A stretch of DNA of 64,000 nucleotides from Cyclobacteriaceae bacterium (GCA_028285445.1 JANQPQ010000029.1:44079-108078), one strand, 5' to 3'; positions 8,627 through 17,993 are shown, numbered from the stretch's first letter. Made by a program: numbers and translations. Notes: generated by a model from the sequence alone, not told the origin.

Positions 8627-9604
8627 CTACGCGTAAGCCACAGCTTTAACAGCCTCTACAGTTCTTTTTACATTAGGTAAGATTGCTTCAATTAATGTAG
8701 GCGCATATGGTAGTGGCGCATCCATGCTATTAATGCGATGCACCGGAGCGTCTAAATAATCGAATGCATGTTTTTGAATGTGGTAGGTGATCTCCGTTGA
8801 AATTGACGACAAAGGCCAGGCTTCCTCAACAATTACCAATCGATTTGTTTTTTTCACGGAGTCAACAATCGCTTGATAATCAATGGGTCTAACAGAGCGA
8901 AGATCAATTACTTCGCAGGATACACCTTCTTTCTCTAACTCAACTGCGGCTTGATTGGCAACCTTCATCATTTTACCGAAAGAGACAAGCGTAACGTCTG
9001 TGCCTTCCTTCACAGTTATAGATTGCCCGATTGGGATCAAATATTCCCCTTCAGGGACTTCACCTTTGTCACCATACATTAATTCCGATTCCATAAAAAT
9101 CACGGTATCGTCATCTCTGATAGAAGACTTTAATAGCCCTTTGGCATCTGCTGGATTTGAGGGAACGACCACTTTTAGTCCTGGAGTATTGGCATACCAA
9201 CTTTCAAAGTTCTGTGAATGCTGAGAGCTCAGCATGCCGGCATTGCCGGTTGGGCCACGAAATACCATAGAAACCGGTACTTGCCCGCCAGACATATACA
9301 GCATTTTTGCAGCACTGTTAATTACCTGATCTATAGCAACCAATGAGAAATTAAAGGTCATAAATTCTATGATAGGCCTTAAGCCACTCATGGCAGCTCC
9401 AACACCAAGTCCAGCGAACCCAAGCTCGGAGATCGGCGTATCGATAACTCTTTCCGGTCCAAACTCATCCAGCATACCCTGGCTAACTTTGTAGGCGCCA
9501 TTGTACTCGGCAACTTCTTCCCCCATCAGAAATACGCTCTCGTCTCGGCGCATCTCTTCAGACATGGCTTCACCTAATGCTTCTCTAAACTGGATTTCTC
9601 TCAT
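8627..9604 (-). CDS. pdhB: Pyruvate dehydrogenase E1 component, beta subunit
   Basis: 325 residues, the normal length for the beta chain of a heterotetrameric 2-oxoacid dehydrogenase E1. The start MREIQFREALGEAMSEEM, then FLMGEEVAEYNGAYKVSQG, DTPISELGFAG and EFMTFNFSLVAIDQ, are the thiamine-diphosphate-binding hallmarks. The C-terminal transketolase-like domain ends LPYAPTLIEAILP. With an alpha chain encoded elsewhere it decarboxylates pyruvate for acetyl-CoA synthesis. A branched-chain 2-oxoacid substrate cannot be fully excluded, but the wording of the motifs is PDH-like. It is transcribed alone from a good promoter (9627-9657). Confidence 0.92.
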   Translation of the reverse strand: MREIQFREALGEAMSEEMRRDESVFLMGEEVAEYNGAYKVSQGMLDEFGPERVIDTPISELGFAGLGVGAAMSGLRPIIEFMTFNFSLVAIDQVINSAAKMLYMSGGQVPVSMVFRGPTGNAGMLSSQHSQNFESWYANTPGLKVVVPSNPADAKGLLKSSIRDDDTVIFMESELMYGDKGEVPEGEYLIPIGQSITVKEGTDVTLVSFGKMMKVANQAAVELEKEGVSCEVIDLRSVRPIDYQAIVDSVKKTNRLVIVEEAWPLSSISTEITYHIQKHAFDYLDAPVHRINSMDAPLPYAPTLIEAILPNVKRTVEAVKAVAYA

Positions 9605-9626
9605 CTCAGGTAGTTTTCGTGGGAAA

Positions 9627-9657
9627 CAAAAATATCACTAGTAGGGTAATTAACAAA
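9627..9657 (-). promoter_or_regulatory. Bacteroidota-type promoter of pdhB
   Basis: Read on the minus strand, TTTG (9657-9654) is followed after 19 bases by TATTTTTG (9634-9627), matching the -33 TTTG / -7 TAnnTTTG consensus with good spacing. The ATG of pdhB is 22 bases further on. This is the best promoter match in the window. Confidence 0.6.
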
Positions 9658-9680
9658 ATGAACAGAAGGCCCCAAAATGA

Positions 9681-9710
9681 AAAAGCCTTGAGGAAATCCT
9701 CAAGGCTTTT
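9681..9710 (-). terminator. Strong palindromic terminator after the OmpA/TPR lipoprotein gene
   Basis: A perfect inverted repeat with 14-base arms (AAAAGCCTTGAGGA and its complement) around a central AA. The stem is GC-rich in the middle, with A4 and T4 at its ends, so it can act in either direction. It lies 16 bases past the stop of the lipoprotein gene and just upstream of the pdhB promoter, insulating the two genes. Confidence 0.88.
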
Positions 9711-9726
9711 CTTCAGGTTGAGAAAA

Positions 9727-11493
9727 TTAATTCAACGCGCTGCTTATATCAACGTTTCTGAATTCTAGATCATCTAGTGCCGTCTGCTTGAGTGAAGGAT
9801 CTTTCTGCACAGCGTTAGTTAGGTTCTCTACAACTTGTGCAGTGTTACCTAATCTAGCGTTTGCCACGGCGGCACCATAATTTGCTAAACCAAGATCGCC
9901 ATCTTTTTGTACTGCCTCCTGGAAAGAAGTCAGTGCGTTCTGATAGTCTTTGTTAAGAACCTGCGCCAAACCTTTGTTGAAGAGGTTCATAGCAGTTTCT
10001 TCTGATCTTGATAAAGCAGTGACAGCTCTACCATAATTGGCGGCCATCATTTCGAGAGTTCCAAGAACACCATTAGCGCCTCTAGCATCTTCACTGGAAG
10101 GGCTCATGCTTGTTCCTTTTCTAAGTGCATCTAATGCAGCATATACATTGCCCTGCATCAGGTGAGCTGATCCAAGGTTGATGTATGCTTGTGCACTTTC
10201 TTGTCTGTTCAAAGAGATTTCTAATTGAGTAGCAGCCATTTCAGCATATCTGCTCATTTCAGAAGAATTCTCCATGGCCATTTCTACATAAACTGCTCCA
10301 AGGTTATTGTGAGCGTTCCAGCTATCATTTTTCTTGGTAGCCGCTTTGTAGATGGCTTCTTTTTCAGAAAGAGAAGGAGTTAACGTAGCTCCGTACATTA
10401 ATTCTTCATTGGAAAGTGTATCTGCCGAAACTTCCTCTCCAGCAAGTTGCTTAGAAAGAACAGCAATTTCAGCATCAGACTTCTTGTCTTTAACTTTCAA
10501 GATGTCAGTTTGTGCTGATCGTAGTGGAGGATACACATCCTTGAATACTTGTCTGTAAGTAGACAATTTTCTTAGTTCTCTTTCTTTTTCTTCGAAAGTT
10601 CCTGATCCATTCACGATATTCAGATAATCAGACTTCTCAGCTGACGAGATTCCATCATATTCAGACAGGGCGTCTTTAAACTCAGCCCAATCTTCAATAA
10701 TTGGTTTTTGAATAAAGTTGATTGAATCAGCCATTCCCTGGTAGTCATACCTGTTCATTTGAGCTCTGTAGTAATCTTCGATTACCTCCGCTCTGTCATT
10801 TGACAATCGGGAATTGATCTTCTCTGTACCTTCAGGAGAGTGAGTACCAGTTACAGTAACAGTTCTGGTAACATTTTTCTCAGCGATGAAGGCTTCAAAA
10901 TACTTACCTCTGTCACTTCTTCTTTCAGATCTTTTCAGGTTAGACCTTCCTTGATCGAAGTAGAAGTCGATGTCGACAGGCTCCAATTCTTCGGCGTTGT
11001 TGTAGCCATGACCCGCATAAGCAGCGTAGTAAACGTTTTGGGCCAATTTAGAAGTGGTGATAGCACCGTCTCCAACTTTCAAGCGCTCAGTTTCTTTGGT
11101 CTTTCCGTTCTTGGGATCAAGGGCAACACCCATAATCTCAAGGTCGCCGTCTTTCATTGCGGCATCGTAAGGGAACGTGAAAGTTTTACTAACTCTAGGC
11201 TGACTGTCAGGACTATCGGCATAGTCGTCACCCTTAAACTCAATACCCTCCAGGGCCAACTCTTGGTCCCCGTACTTGTAGAAGGTATTAATAGTGTAAA
11301 TTTTTCCTTTTTGCAACATCTTAACTGGTAGCACAGCAGACATCTCGAAATTTACGGTGTCGGCATGTACCTCCAGAGGCGAGGGAGTCACGGTAAGTTG
11401 CTGATCCTTCGCCATTTGAATCATCTTGTTAAGAGAACAACCTGAAAAAGTGAGAGTTGCAAGCAGAAAACTGGCGTAGAATAATTTTCTCAT
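9727..11493 (-). CDS. OmpA-like/TPR outer-membrane lipoprotein
   Basis: 588 residues. A lipoprotein signal (MRKLFYASFLLATLTFSGC) has its lipobox Cys at 19. An N-terminal beta-rich domain (about 30-165) is followed by an OmpA-like peptidoglycan-binding region (about 170-260) with VDIDFYFDQGRSNL and VTGTHSPEGTEKINSRLSNDRAE. The C-terminal third (about 385-585) is tetratricopeptide-like, e.g. NAHNNLGAVYVEMA and AYINLGSAHLMQGN. It is probably held in the outer membrane and attached to peptidoglycan, with the TPRs as a docking surface. I cannot tie it to a named machine. Monocistronic, with a strong terminator. Confidence 0.8.
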   Translation of the reverse strand: MRKLFYASFLLATLTFSGCSLNKMIQMAKDQQLTVTPSPLEVHADTVNFEMSAVLPVKMLQKGKIYTINTFYKYGDQELALEGIEFKGDDYADSPDSQPRVSKTFTFPYDAAMKDGDLEIMGVALDPKNGKTKETERLKVGDGAITTSKLAQNVYYAAYAGHGYNNAEELEPVDIDFYFDQGRSNLKRSERRSDRGKYFEAFIAEKNVTRTVTVTGTHSPEGTEKINSRLSNDRAEVIEDYYRAQMNRYDYQGMADSINFIQKPIIEDWAEFKDALSEYDGISSAEKSDYLNIVNGSGTFEEKERELRKLSTYRQVFKDVYPPLRSAQTDILKVKDKKSDAEIAVLSKQLAGEEVSADTLSNEELMYGATLTPSLSEKEAIYKAATKKNDSWNAHNNLGAVYVEMAMENSSEMSRYAEMAATQLEISLNRQESAQAYINLGSAHLMQGNVYAALDALRKGTSMSPSSEDARGANGVLGTLEMMAANYGRAVTALSRSEETAMNLFNKGLAQVLNKDYQNALTSFQEAVQKDGDLGLANYGAAVANARLGNTAQVVENLTNAVQKDPSLKQTALDDLEFRNVDISSALN

Positions 11494-11615
11494 TGTAATA
11501 GTAGTTTTTATATGCTTGGTTGAACCGAGGTGCGAAATTATCGTGATAAATATTCTAAAGCAATTATACCCTAAAAATTAATCGGAAATTTTACAACCTG
11601 CAGCTTCAAACAATG

Positions 11616-11623
11616 TATATTTG
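11616..11623 (+). promoter_or_regulatory. Candidate -7 box for the PspC-like gene
   Basis: TATATTTG matches TAnnTTTG and lies 20 bases before the GTG start. A -33 box at the usual spacing is weak. Confidence 0.35.
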
Positions 11624-11643
11624 TATAGTAAAAATGATGGAAA

Positions 11644-11862
11644 GTGAAGAGAATTCAAAGCTTTTTTGAGGATAAGGCCTTTGGGGTTTGCACCAGATTA
11701 GGAGAGAAATTAGGCATCGCCACCACCTCCATTAGACTCTTCTTTATTTACACTTCTTTCCTCACTTTCGGCTCACCAGTATTGATTTATTTGGCGCTGG
11801 CATTCGTGATGAATATCCGGAGACATTTGCGCCGAAGGAACAATTCAGTCTGGTACTACTAA
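11644..11862 (+). CDS. PspC-domain small membrane protein
   Basis: 72 residues starting at GTG. No ATG is available in this frame because a TGA lies 7 bases upstream. The sequence MKRIQSFFEDKAFGVCTRLGEKLGIATTSIRLFFIYTS... has the PspC pattern of a short amphipathic N-terminus with a 'G(V)CtrLgeklGi' turn. One or two transmembrane helices (about 28-60) and a basic tail (RRHLRRRNN) follow. PspC proteins sense or relay membrane stress in proteobacteria. In Bacteroidota such short stand-alone copies are common and their role is unclear. The 3' end overlaps the convergent glycosyltransferase gene by 4 bases. Confidence 0.8.
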   Translation: MKRIQSFFEDKAFGVCTRLGEKLGIATTSIRLFFIYTSFLTFGSPVLIYLALAFVMNIRRHLRRRNNSVWYY

Positions 11863-12866
11863 TCCATAAGTTCTGAGTACTTTCTCTTGGCCCCCATGTA
11901 GTAGGCCCAGGGCAATAATCCCTTATATATTAGAGCACCTTTGGCTTTGGCAAACTTAAGACTCTTCCGCTTGCCAAGTGTTGTACCTAGATTTAGTAAG
12001 AAATGCCAATGTGCCCTCAATACGGCCAATGTACTTTTGCCTCTTCCTTGAAACAAGAACATAACAGCTGCAAGTAAGTCTAAGAATATCCTTAAGGGAA
12101 TTTTCCAGATCAAACCTGAGTACGTGTTCTTAGTCAACATGTGAAGGCCATTTCTGAAGTTAAGAAATGTTTTGAAGGGGTTACCCTGATTAAGGGTACC
12201 TCCACCTACGTGGTATATAACGCTTCCTGGCTCGCAGTAAACTTTAAGGCCCTTGGCTTGCATTCTCCAGCAAAGGTCTATCTCTTCCATGTGAGCAAAA
12301 AACTCTTCATCGAAACCACCAATTTCTTTGAACACTGAGCCACGCACCATCAGGCAGGCTCCCGAGGCCCAAAAAACAGGGATAGCTTGATTATATTGCC
12401 CTGCATCTATTTCTATCGTGGAAAACACTCTTCCCCTACAAAAGGGATACCCTAGCTTATCAATGAATCCTCCAGCAGCTCCCGCGTATTCAAATTGGTT
12501 CCTGTTGTTGTAGTCCAGAATTTTTGGCTGGCAAGCTGTGATGGACTTATCAGATTCCATCAACTCCAGCATGGGCTCGATCCAACGCTCTGTTACTTCA
12601 ACGTCTGAATTAAGAAGAATGAAATACTCCTCATTTAGGTGCTTGAGTGCATGGTTATACCCCCCAGCATAGCCCCTGTTTTTTTCAAATGTGATTAGAT
12701 CCAGATTAGGATGTGCCTGGGAGAGCCAAGCAACCGAATCATCTGTGGAGCAATTGTCTGCTACTATTACTCTGGCGCCAGGACTGCACCGAATAACGTT
12801 GGGCAAGAATTGTTGGAGAAAGCCTTTGCCGTTGTAGTTAAGTATAACTACCGAGACTTTTGACAT
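11859..12866 (-). CDS. Family 2 glycosyltransferase
   Basis: 335 residues. The GT-A fold begins at once with VSVVILNYNGKGFL and VIVADNCSTDDS, then the nucleotide/metal motif LLNSDVEV (about 85-92). Later FWASGACLMVRG and EEIDLCWRMQAKG match the acceptor-site 'ED' region of rhamnosyltransferase-like GT2 enzymes. The C-terminal ~90 residues contain an amphipathic or membrane-associated segment (IFLDLLAAVMFLF). It probably adds a sugar to a cell-surface polysaccharide or lipid; donor and acceptor are unknown. It abuts the stop codon of the YbaB gene with no gap, implying co-translation. Confidence 0.92.
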   Translation of the reverse strand: MSKVSVVILNYNGKGFLQQFLPNVIRCSPGARVIVADNCSTDDSVAWLSQAHPNLDLITFEKNRGYAGGYNHALKHLNEEYFILLNSDVEVTERWIEPMLELMESDKSITACQPKILDYNNRNQFEYAGAAGGFIDKLGYPFCRGRVFSTIEIDAGQYNQAIPVFWASGACLMVRGSVFKEIGGFDEEFFAHMEEIDLCWRMQAKGLKVYCEPGSVIYHVGGGTLNQGNPFKTFLNFRNGLHMLTKNTYSGLIWKIPLRIFLDLLAAVMFLFQGRGKSTLAVLRAHWHFLLNLGTTLGKRKSLKFAKAKGALIYKGLLPWAYYMGAKRKYSELMD

Positions 12867-13199
12867 TTAAGCGAAATTACTGAAATCCAGGCCTGGTATA
12901 TTTGGCATAATATCTTCGGTGCTCTTTTTGATCTCTTCTTTTGCCAGTACGTCTACCTCTTCCAGGGCTTTGTTAACTGCGGCAACAATAAGATCTTTCA
13001 TCAGCTCCTTGTCTTCAACCTTTACGATTTCGTCATCGATTACCAGTTCAACAACTTGCTTCTTCCCATTAACGGTGGCTTTTACCATTCCTCCCCCGGC
13101 TTCACCACTAGCGGTAACATTAACGAGGTTTTCCTGGGCCTCCTTCACTTTGGCTTGCACCTCCTTTACTTTACCCAGCATTTTCATCATGTCGAACAT
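12867..13199 (-). CDS. YbaB/EbfC-family nucleoid-associated protein
   Basis: 110 residues, family length. It has a helical N-terminus (MFDMMKMLGKVKEVQAKVKEAQENL), a central antiparallel sheet with GGGMVKATVNGKKQVVELVIDDE, and a C-terminal helix with LIVAAVNKALEEV. YbaB/EbfC dimers bind DNA with little sequence preference. The gene often sits beside recR/dnaX, but here it precedes a glycosyltransferase. A TAAATTTG box lies 23 bases upstream of the start. Confidence 0.93.
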   Translation of the reverse strand: MFDMMKMLGKVKEVQAKVKEAQENLVNVTASGEAGGGMVKATVNGKKQVVELVIDDEIVKVEDKELMKDLIVAAVNKALEEVDVLAKEEIKKSTEDIMPNIPGLDFSNFA

Positions 13200-13222
13200 A
13201 GTGTAATCTATTTTAGCGGTAC

Positions 13223-13230
13223 CAAATTTA
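13223..13230 (-). promoter_or_regulatory. Candidate -7 box for the ybaB-glycosyltransferase transcript
   Basis: On the minus strand this reads TAAATTTG (TAnnTTTG consensus), 23 bases before the ATG at 13199. It sits in the short gap after the T9SS cargo gene; no convincing -33 box. Confidence 0.35.
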
Positions 13231-13237
13231 GCGCATT

Positions 13238-15121
13238 CTACCTCAAAAGAATAATGCTCCCTGATTTTGAGATGCGGTTGCCTTCGAAATCATCGATATC
13301 GGCAACGTAAAGATATGACCCTGGCGGTGCCAATTTTCCATTTACTCTACCGTCCCACCCAACGTCGATATTTTCACTTGCAAATACTAGCTCACCCCAC
13401 TTGTTAAAAACTTTCAAGGAGAATCCGTCAATAAACTTTCCAAACCCCATAAATTCATCATTTAAGTCATCACCGTCTGGGGTAAATGCTTTCGGAAAGA
13501 ACACTTTAGGTTCGGCAACAATTTTAAGCAGGTTGGATTGTACGGCCGGTAGACTACCATCAACGGGCTGTGCTGTGACCTGGTAGTAAACAATTTGAAC
13601 TGTTTGCCCATCTAAGTCTTGAAATGCGTTGTTGGTGCCAGCGTCTATTGTTTCCAACAGATTCATACTCTCATCAAAGGCATCAAGTCTGTAGTTAAGC
13701 ACGCCGTTGGCCCAGCCATCGTAGGTTGTCCAATTTAGGCGAATACTTCCATCAAGTGCTTCAAAACCAGCAAGCAGAATGGAGCAAGCAACTATACTCC
13801 GGGGTGAATTGTTTAGGCACTGGTCTTGATAAGACACAGCATAGCAAAGTTGACCGGGAGAGGCCGCGATGGAATTGTCTATATACGAGTTGGTCTGGAC
13901 CGTATCGATATTGTCAGTAACAACCAGGCTGGCTGAGCGCCCCACAAAGTAATCTACCGGTACAAATCCCACAGGTGCCGACCAGTCCAATTCATACTGA
14001 TCGCCATTAACCGACACTGATAGATTGTTTACGGCACTTGGTGCATCAGTAGAAATGGAAATTCCGCACAATTCCCGGGAAAAACTCATTCCACCGCTAG
14101 TGTAGTTTACCACTAGCTGATAGCAGTAATTCGTATTGCATGTAATGTTATTATCAGCAAACTGTGAGAGTGAATTAGCTACCGTGCTTAGTGGCTGTCC
14201 GTCTCTATTCACCGTGAAATTGCTGATTCCCCCGGTAAGGGTATTCCAGGATAACTGGTTTACATTATTGGCAATATTTAGGCCTAGATCTACGGTGCAA
14301 ACCACATTAGAGGCAATCGTATTATTAGTACAAGGGTCAAACGAAGTAACTCGGAAGCAGTAACGCTGATTGAGGTCTAAGCCGGAGATAGTATCTGTAG
14401 AAGATGTATTGGAAATATCCTTCAGTTTTTGGAAGGTAGAACTGCCATTAACTGCTATTTCCAAATCATAGAAAATACTTTGCGGTAAAGTGTAATTGAG
14501 TGCAATTCTATCATTGGGAAGCATATACAATGACTGCAAGCTTGCCGGCGAGATTGTGGAGATGGTTTGGACTTGTTGAGTGTTCTGGGCACAGTTGTCA
14601 GCAGCATTGTTGTATAAACCACGAACGGTTATGGTGTATGTGCCTGGGGCAGCGTAGAAATGAGTGGGCACGGGATCGGCTCGATTTACCGTTACAGCGT
14701 TGAGGTCTCCGTAGTCAATCATGAATTGCTCGTAGTTGGCATCATTTATTTGAACGGAAACGCCTTCATTCTCACAGGTAAGTACGGTGAAATCAGGAGG
14801 GATTGGGTCGAAGACCTCTATGATCAGGCTATCTTGACGTGGAACCAGATTTTGAATGGTTTGGATAAGTACATAGGTGCCTGGGGTGGTATATGTGTAA
14901 TTGAGAAGATTGGTTTGGGTTGAGGCCGACCCTTCATATTGAAACACGCTAACACCACTGCCTGAATTATCAGTTACTTGAATCGAAAGGGGTGCGCAAC
15001 CTCTTATCACATCTACTTCAAACCTACCTAAGGCGCTGGTATTTTGCGCATTTGAGATGGAAGCCGTGAAGAGAGTTAAAAGAGAATATAAAAATGTGCA
15101 ATATTTGAATTGCCTATTCAC
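13238..15121 (-). CDS. T9SS type B cargo protein with gliding motility-associated C-terminal domain
   Basis: 627 residues from a GTG start that overlaps the end of hutH by 8 bases (GTGAATAG). The signal peptide ends near SISNAQ (about 26). A PKD-like domain (about 30-110, VIRGCAPLSIQVTDNSGSG, YTYTTPGTYVL) is followed by a second PKD-like stretch with FYAAPGTYTITV, then several fibronectin-III-like beta modules (about 190-530). The end is a textbook type B sorting domain: FFPKAFTPDGDDLNDEF, LKVFNKWGELVF, GWDGRVNGKLAPPGSYLY. That domain targets the protein to the T9SS for export to the surface. Probably a structural or adhesive surface protein. Confidence 0.9.
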   Translation of the reverse strand: MNRQFKYCTFLYSLLTLFTASISNAQNTSALGRFEVDVIRGCAPLSIQVTDNSGSGVSVFQYEGSASTQTNLLNYTYTTPGTYVLIQTIQNLVPRQDSLIIEVFDPIPPDFTVLTCENEGVSVQINDANYEQFMIDYGDLNAVTVNRADPVPTHFYAAPGTYTITVRGLYNNAADNCAQNTQQVQTISTISPASLQSLYMLPNDRIALNYTLPQSIFYDLEIAVNGSSTFQKLKDISNTSSTDTISGLDLNQRYCFRVTSFDPCTNNTIASNVVCTVDLGLNIANNVNQLSWNTLTGGISNFTVNRDGQPLSTVANSLSQFADNNITCNTNYCYQLVVNYTSGGMSFSRELCGISISTDAPSAVNNLSVSVNGDQYELDWSAPVGFVPVDYFVGRSASLVVTDNIDTVQTNSYIDNSIAASPGQLCYAVSYQDQCLNNSPRSIVACSILLAGFEALDGSIRLNWTTYDGWANGVLNYRLDAFDESMNLLETIDAGTNNAFQDLDGQTVQIVYYQVTAQPVDGSLPAVQSNLLKIVAEPKVFFPKAFTPDGDDLNDEFMGFGKFIDGFSLKVFNKWGELVFASENIDVGWDGRVNGKLAPPGSYLYVADIDDFEGNRISKSGSIILLR

Positions 15122-16619
15122 TCAGGTTATGTAAATCTACTGATTTTATGAAATCCTCAGCCTTTTTCAATTCTGTATGGAGAATTTTGTCGTTTTCAAT
15201 AAACGAAACTTGTTCCCTGAAATTGCTGTAAAATTGCTCCAAAATGAGCGAGGTTCTCAACGGTCTTCTAAAGTGCAAAGCCTGTGCCGCAGTTAATAGT
15301 TCAATAGCAAGAATTGAATATAGATTATTGATAAGATCGAAAGTTTTTGTGGCAGCGTTTGCTCCCATACTAACATGATCTTCCTGGCCATTAGAAGAAA
15401 CAATTGAGTCAGTACTTGAGGGCACTGCTAGCTCTTTGTTTTTACTGACCAGAGAAGCAGCCGCATATTGAGGCATCATCAGTCCAGAGTTTAGGCCTGG
15501 ATTGGCAACTAAGTAATTTGGCAGGCCACGAGAACCAGATATAAGCTGAAATGTTCTTCTTTCAGAGATATTACCAACCTCGGCCAGGGCAATAGCAAGA
15601 TAGTCCAGAGCCAGCGCCAGAGGCTGGCCATGGAAGTTTCCAGCAGAAATGATCAGGTCTTCTTCCGGAAAAACATTCGGATTATCAGAAACACTATTGA
15701 TTTCAGTCTCGAAAGTTCTAAGCACAAAATTGTAGCTGTCTAGGCTGGCACCATGTACCTGCGGTATGCACCGAAAACTGTACGGGTCTTGTACGTGCTC
15801 CTTTTCCTTCTGAGCGATCTCACTGTTAGCAAGTAACTTAAGCATGTGGGCGGCCACGGATTTTTGCCCCTGGTGTGGCCTAATTTGATGCACCTGCGGC
15901 CAAAAGGGCTCAATTCTGCCATCGAAAGCCTCCAAAGACAAGGCACCAATGACATCCGCCAGGGTAAGTATCCGCTTAGCGTTAAGTAGAGCATGAACAC
16001 CAAAGGCACTCATAAACTGTGTGCCATTAAGTAACGCCAGGCCTTCCTTTGCCTTTAAGTGAATGGGCTCCCAATTCATGGTGGCATTTATGTGCTTACC
16101 TGAATCGACCTTTCCATCAAACGCAACTTCTCCCAGGCCAAGTAGTGGTAGGGAGAGATGTGCCAGAGGAGCCAGGTCACCTGAGGCCCCCAGCGAGCCA
16201 TAGCGGTAAACTACTGGGTATATCTTGTGATTGTATAAAGAGATAAGCCTTTCGATAGTTTCTACTTGCGCCCCGGAGTTTCCATAAGCGAGTGACTGAA
16301 CCTTTAGTAGAAGCATCAGTTGCACTATGTCATCATCTACCTTGGGTCCAACTCCACAAGCGTGAGATTTTACCAGGTTCTCCTGTAGTTTCTCAAGGTT
16401 CTCCGTTTTGATGTTTTTGCTGTAAAGCGATCCAAAGCCAGTATTTACCCCATAGACTGGCCCGCTGCCGTTTTCAATTTTGTTGTCTAGGTAGTTACGG
16501 CAAGTTGCCACTTGGTCCTTTACTTCCTCTGCCAATGCAAGATCGAGATCATTGCTTATGATTCGGTAGATAGTATCAATGCTAAGGGTTTCATTAGATA
16601 TATAATGAAATTCGGCCAT
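15114..16619 (-). CDS. hutH: Histidine ammonia-lyase
   Basis: 501 residues, standard length. The MIO-forming triad Ala145-Ser146-Gly147 is in GSLGASGDLAPLAHL. Tyr57 in VYGVNTGFG is the catalytic tyrosine. The selectivity pair Ser85-His86 (LVKSHACGVG) is the histidine-specific version; tyrosine lyases carry His-Leu there and phenylalanine lyases Phe-Leu. EHVQDPYSFRCIPQVHG and SVSDNPNVFPEE complete the active site. It deaminates L-histidine to urocanate. Unusually it lies 6 bases downstream of hisS and overlaps the T9SS gene; no hutU, hutI or hutG is nearby. Confidence 0.94.
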   Translation of the reverse strand: MAEFHYISNETLSIDTIYRIISNDLDLALAEEVKDQVATCRNYLDNKIENGSGPVYGVNTGFGSLYSKNIKTENLEKLQENLVKSHACGVGPKVDDDIVQLMLLLKVQSLAYGNSGAQVETIERLISLYNHKIYPVVYRYGSLGASGDLAPLAHLSLPLLGLGEVAFDGKVDSGKHINATMNWEPIHLKAKEGLALLNGTQFMSAFGVHALLNAKRILTLADVIGALSLEAFDGRIEPFWPQVHQIRPHQGQKSVAAHMLKLLANSEIAQKEKEHVQDPYSFRCIPQVHGASLDSYNFVLRTFETEINSVSDNPNVFPEEDLIISAGNFHGQPLALALDYLAIALAEVGNISERRTFQLISGSRGLPNYLVANPGLNSGLMMPQYAAASLVSKNKELAVPSSTDSIVSSNGQEDHVSMGANAATKTFDLINNLYSILAIELLTAAQALHFRRPLRTSLILEQFYSNFREQVSFIENDKILHTELKKAEDFIKSVDLHNLSE

Positions 16620-16625
16620 TGAAAA

Positions 16626-17993
16626 TTATTGGTTGAGTGCTGAGATTAATTGTTCAAGAGTGACATTACGTTGATCACCTGTATGCATGTCTTTTAAGGT
16701 GTAGCTTCCACTGTTTATTTCTTCCTCACCTACAATTAACACGAAAGGAATGTTCTTTTTATTAGCATAGCTAAACTGCTTCTTAAGCTTGGCCGAGTCA
16801 GGATATAGTTCGCAGCTGATACCAGCCTCCCTAATCCTTACTAAGATAGGAAGTACATGTCTAAGGGAGTCCTCAAAATTCACTATCAGCAGTCTGGATG
16901 CTTCCAGAACCGAACTGGGGAATAGATTTAATTCTGTTAGTACATCGTAGATTCTATCTACTCCCAGTGAAATGCCAACTGCAGGTGTGTTAGGCATACC
17001 AAACATGGTAGTGAGATCATCATAGCGCCCTCCACCACTAATGCTGCCAATGTCAACATTGGTAACTTTTACCTCGAAGACAGTACCGGTATAATAGGAG
17101 AGTCCGCGGGCTAAGCTGTGGTCAAACGAAACTTTGTCAGTGCCATTTTCAATTTCATCCAGCAGTGTTAGTATTTCTTTAATGTCTGCAATTCCCTGTA
17201 ATCCGGCGGCAGACTTGTTTAGTTCTTTTGACACACCGGTTACCACCTCATCGTTTGAACCGGAAATTTCCAGAATAGTCTGAAGCTTTTCCAGCGATTG
17301 TGGTTCAAACCCCTTATTGGCCAGTTCCTCCATCACCTGGTTGGTACCAATTTTATCAAGTTTGTCAATGGCCGTAGCCAGCGCATTCATTTCACCAGCT
17401 TTGCCAATGGCCTCACAAATTCCTTCGAGTACTTTACGATGGTTGATTTTAATCTCGAATTCTACAATTCCCAGTCGGTTCAAAACTTCTTTGAGAAGAA
17501 GAATGATTTCCATCTCAACCAGCAGCGAATCCGTACCTACAACATCTGCATCGCATTGGAAGAACTCTCGATATCTTCCTTTTTGAGGCCTATCAGCACG
17601 CCATACCGGCTGCATTTGATAGCGCCTGAATGGTAGTGCAATATCGTTTTGATTCATTACCACAAAGCGGGCCAGCGGCACGGTCAGGTCATATCGCAGT
17701 CCTTTTTCCGCGATATAGGCTGAAAGCTTTTTGGCTCCGCCATCAAGTGCACTTTGCGGGGCTTTGGAGAGAAAATCTCCATTGTTTAGCACTTTAAAGA
17801 GTAGTTGCTCCCCTTCGTCTCCGTATTTACCAGTCAGTACAGAAAGCTTCTCCATACTGGGTGTTTCAATAGGCTGGAATCCAAATTTTTGAAATACCTG
17901 GCGAATGGTGTCAAGAATAAAGTTTCTCTTTACCATCATTTCTGGTGGAAAATCTCGGGTCCCTTTAGGTATGGTTGGTTTTTGCTTAGACAT
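16626..17993 (-). CDS. hisS: Histidyl-tRNA synthetase
   Basis: 455 residues with the start placed at the ATG at 17993 (MSKQKPTIPKGTRDFPPEMM). The reading frame continues 51 codons further upstream, but that extension is not HisRS-like and contains the promoter. Class II motifs: motif 1 around FQPIETPSMEKL, motif 2 around KGRYREFFQCDADVVG with YDLTVPLARFV, the histidine-A region LARGLSYYTGTVFEV, and motif 3 VGISLGVDRIY. The C-terminal anticodon-binding domain covers about 365-455. It charges tRNA-His and heads the operon hisS-hutH-T9SS cargo. Confidence 0.96.
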   Translation of the reverse strand: MSKQKPTIPKGTRDFPPEMMVKRNFILDTIRQVFQKFGFQPIETPSMEKLSVLTGKYGDEGEQLLFKVLNNGDFLSKAPQSALDGGAKKLSAYIAEKGLRYDLTVPLARFVVMNQNDIALPFRRYQMQPVWRADRPQKGRYREFFQCDADVVGTDSLLVEMEIILLLKEVLNRLGIVEFEIKINHRKVLEGICEAIGKAGEMNALATAIDKLDKIGTNQVMEELANKGFEPQSLEKLQTILEISGSNDEVVTGVSKELNKSAAGLQGIADIKEILTLLDEIENGTDKVSFDHSLARGLSYYTGTVFEVKVTNVDIGSISGGGRYDDLTTMFGMPNTPAVGISLGVDRIYDVLTELNLFPSSVLEASRLLIVNFEDSLRHVLPILVRIREAGISCELYPDSAKLKKQFSYANKKNIPFVLIVGEEEINSGSYTLKDMHTGDQRNVTLEQLISALNQ

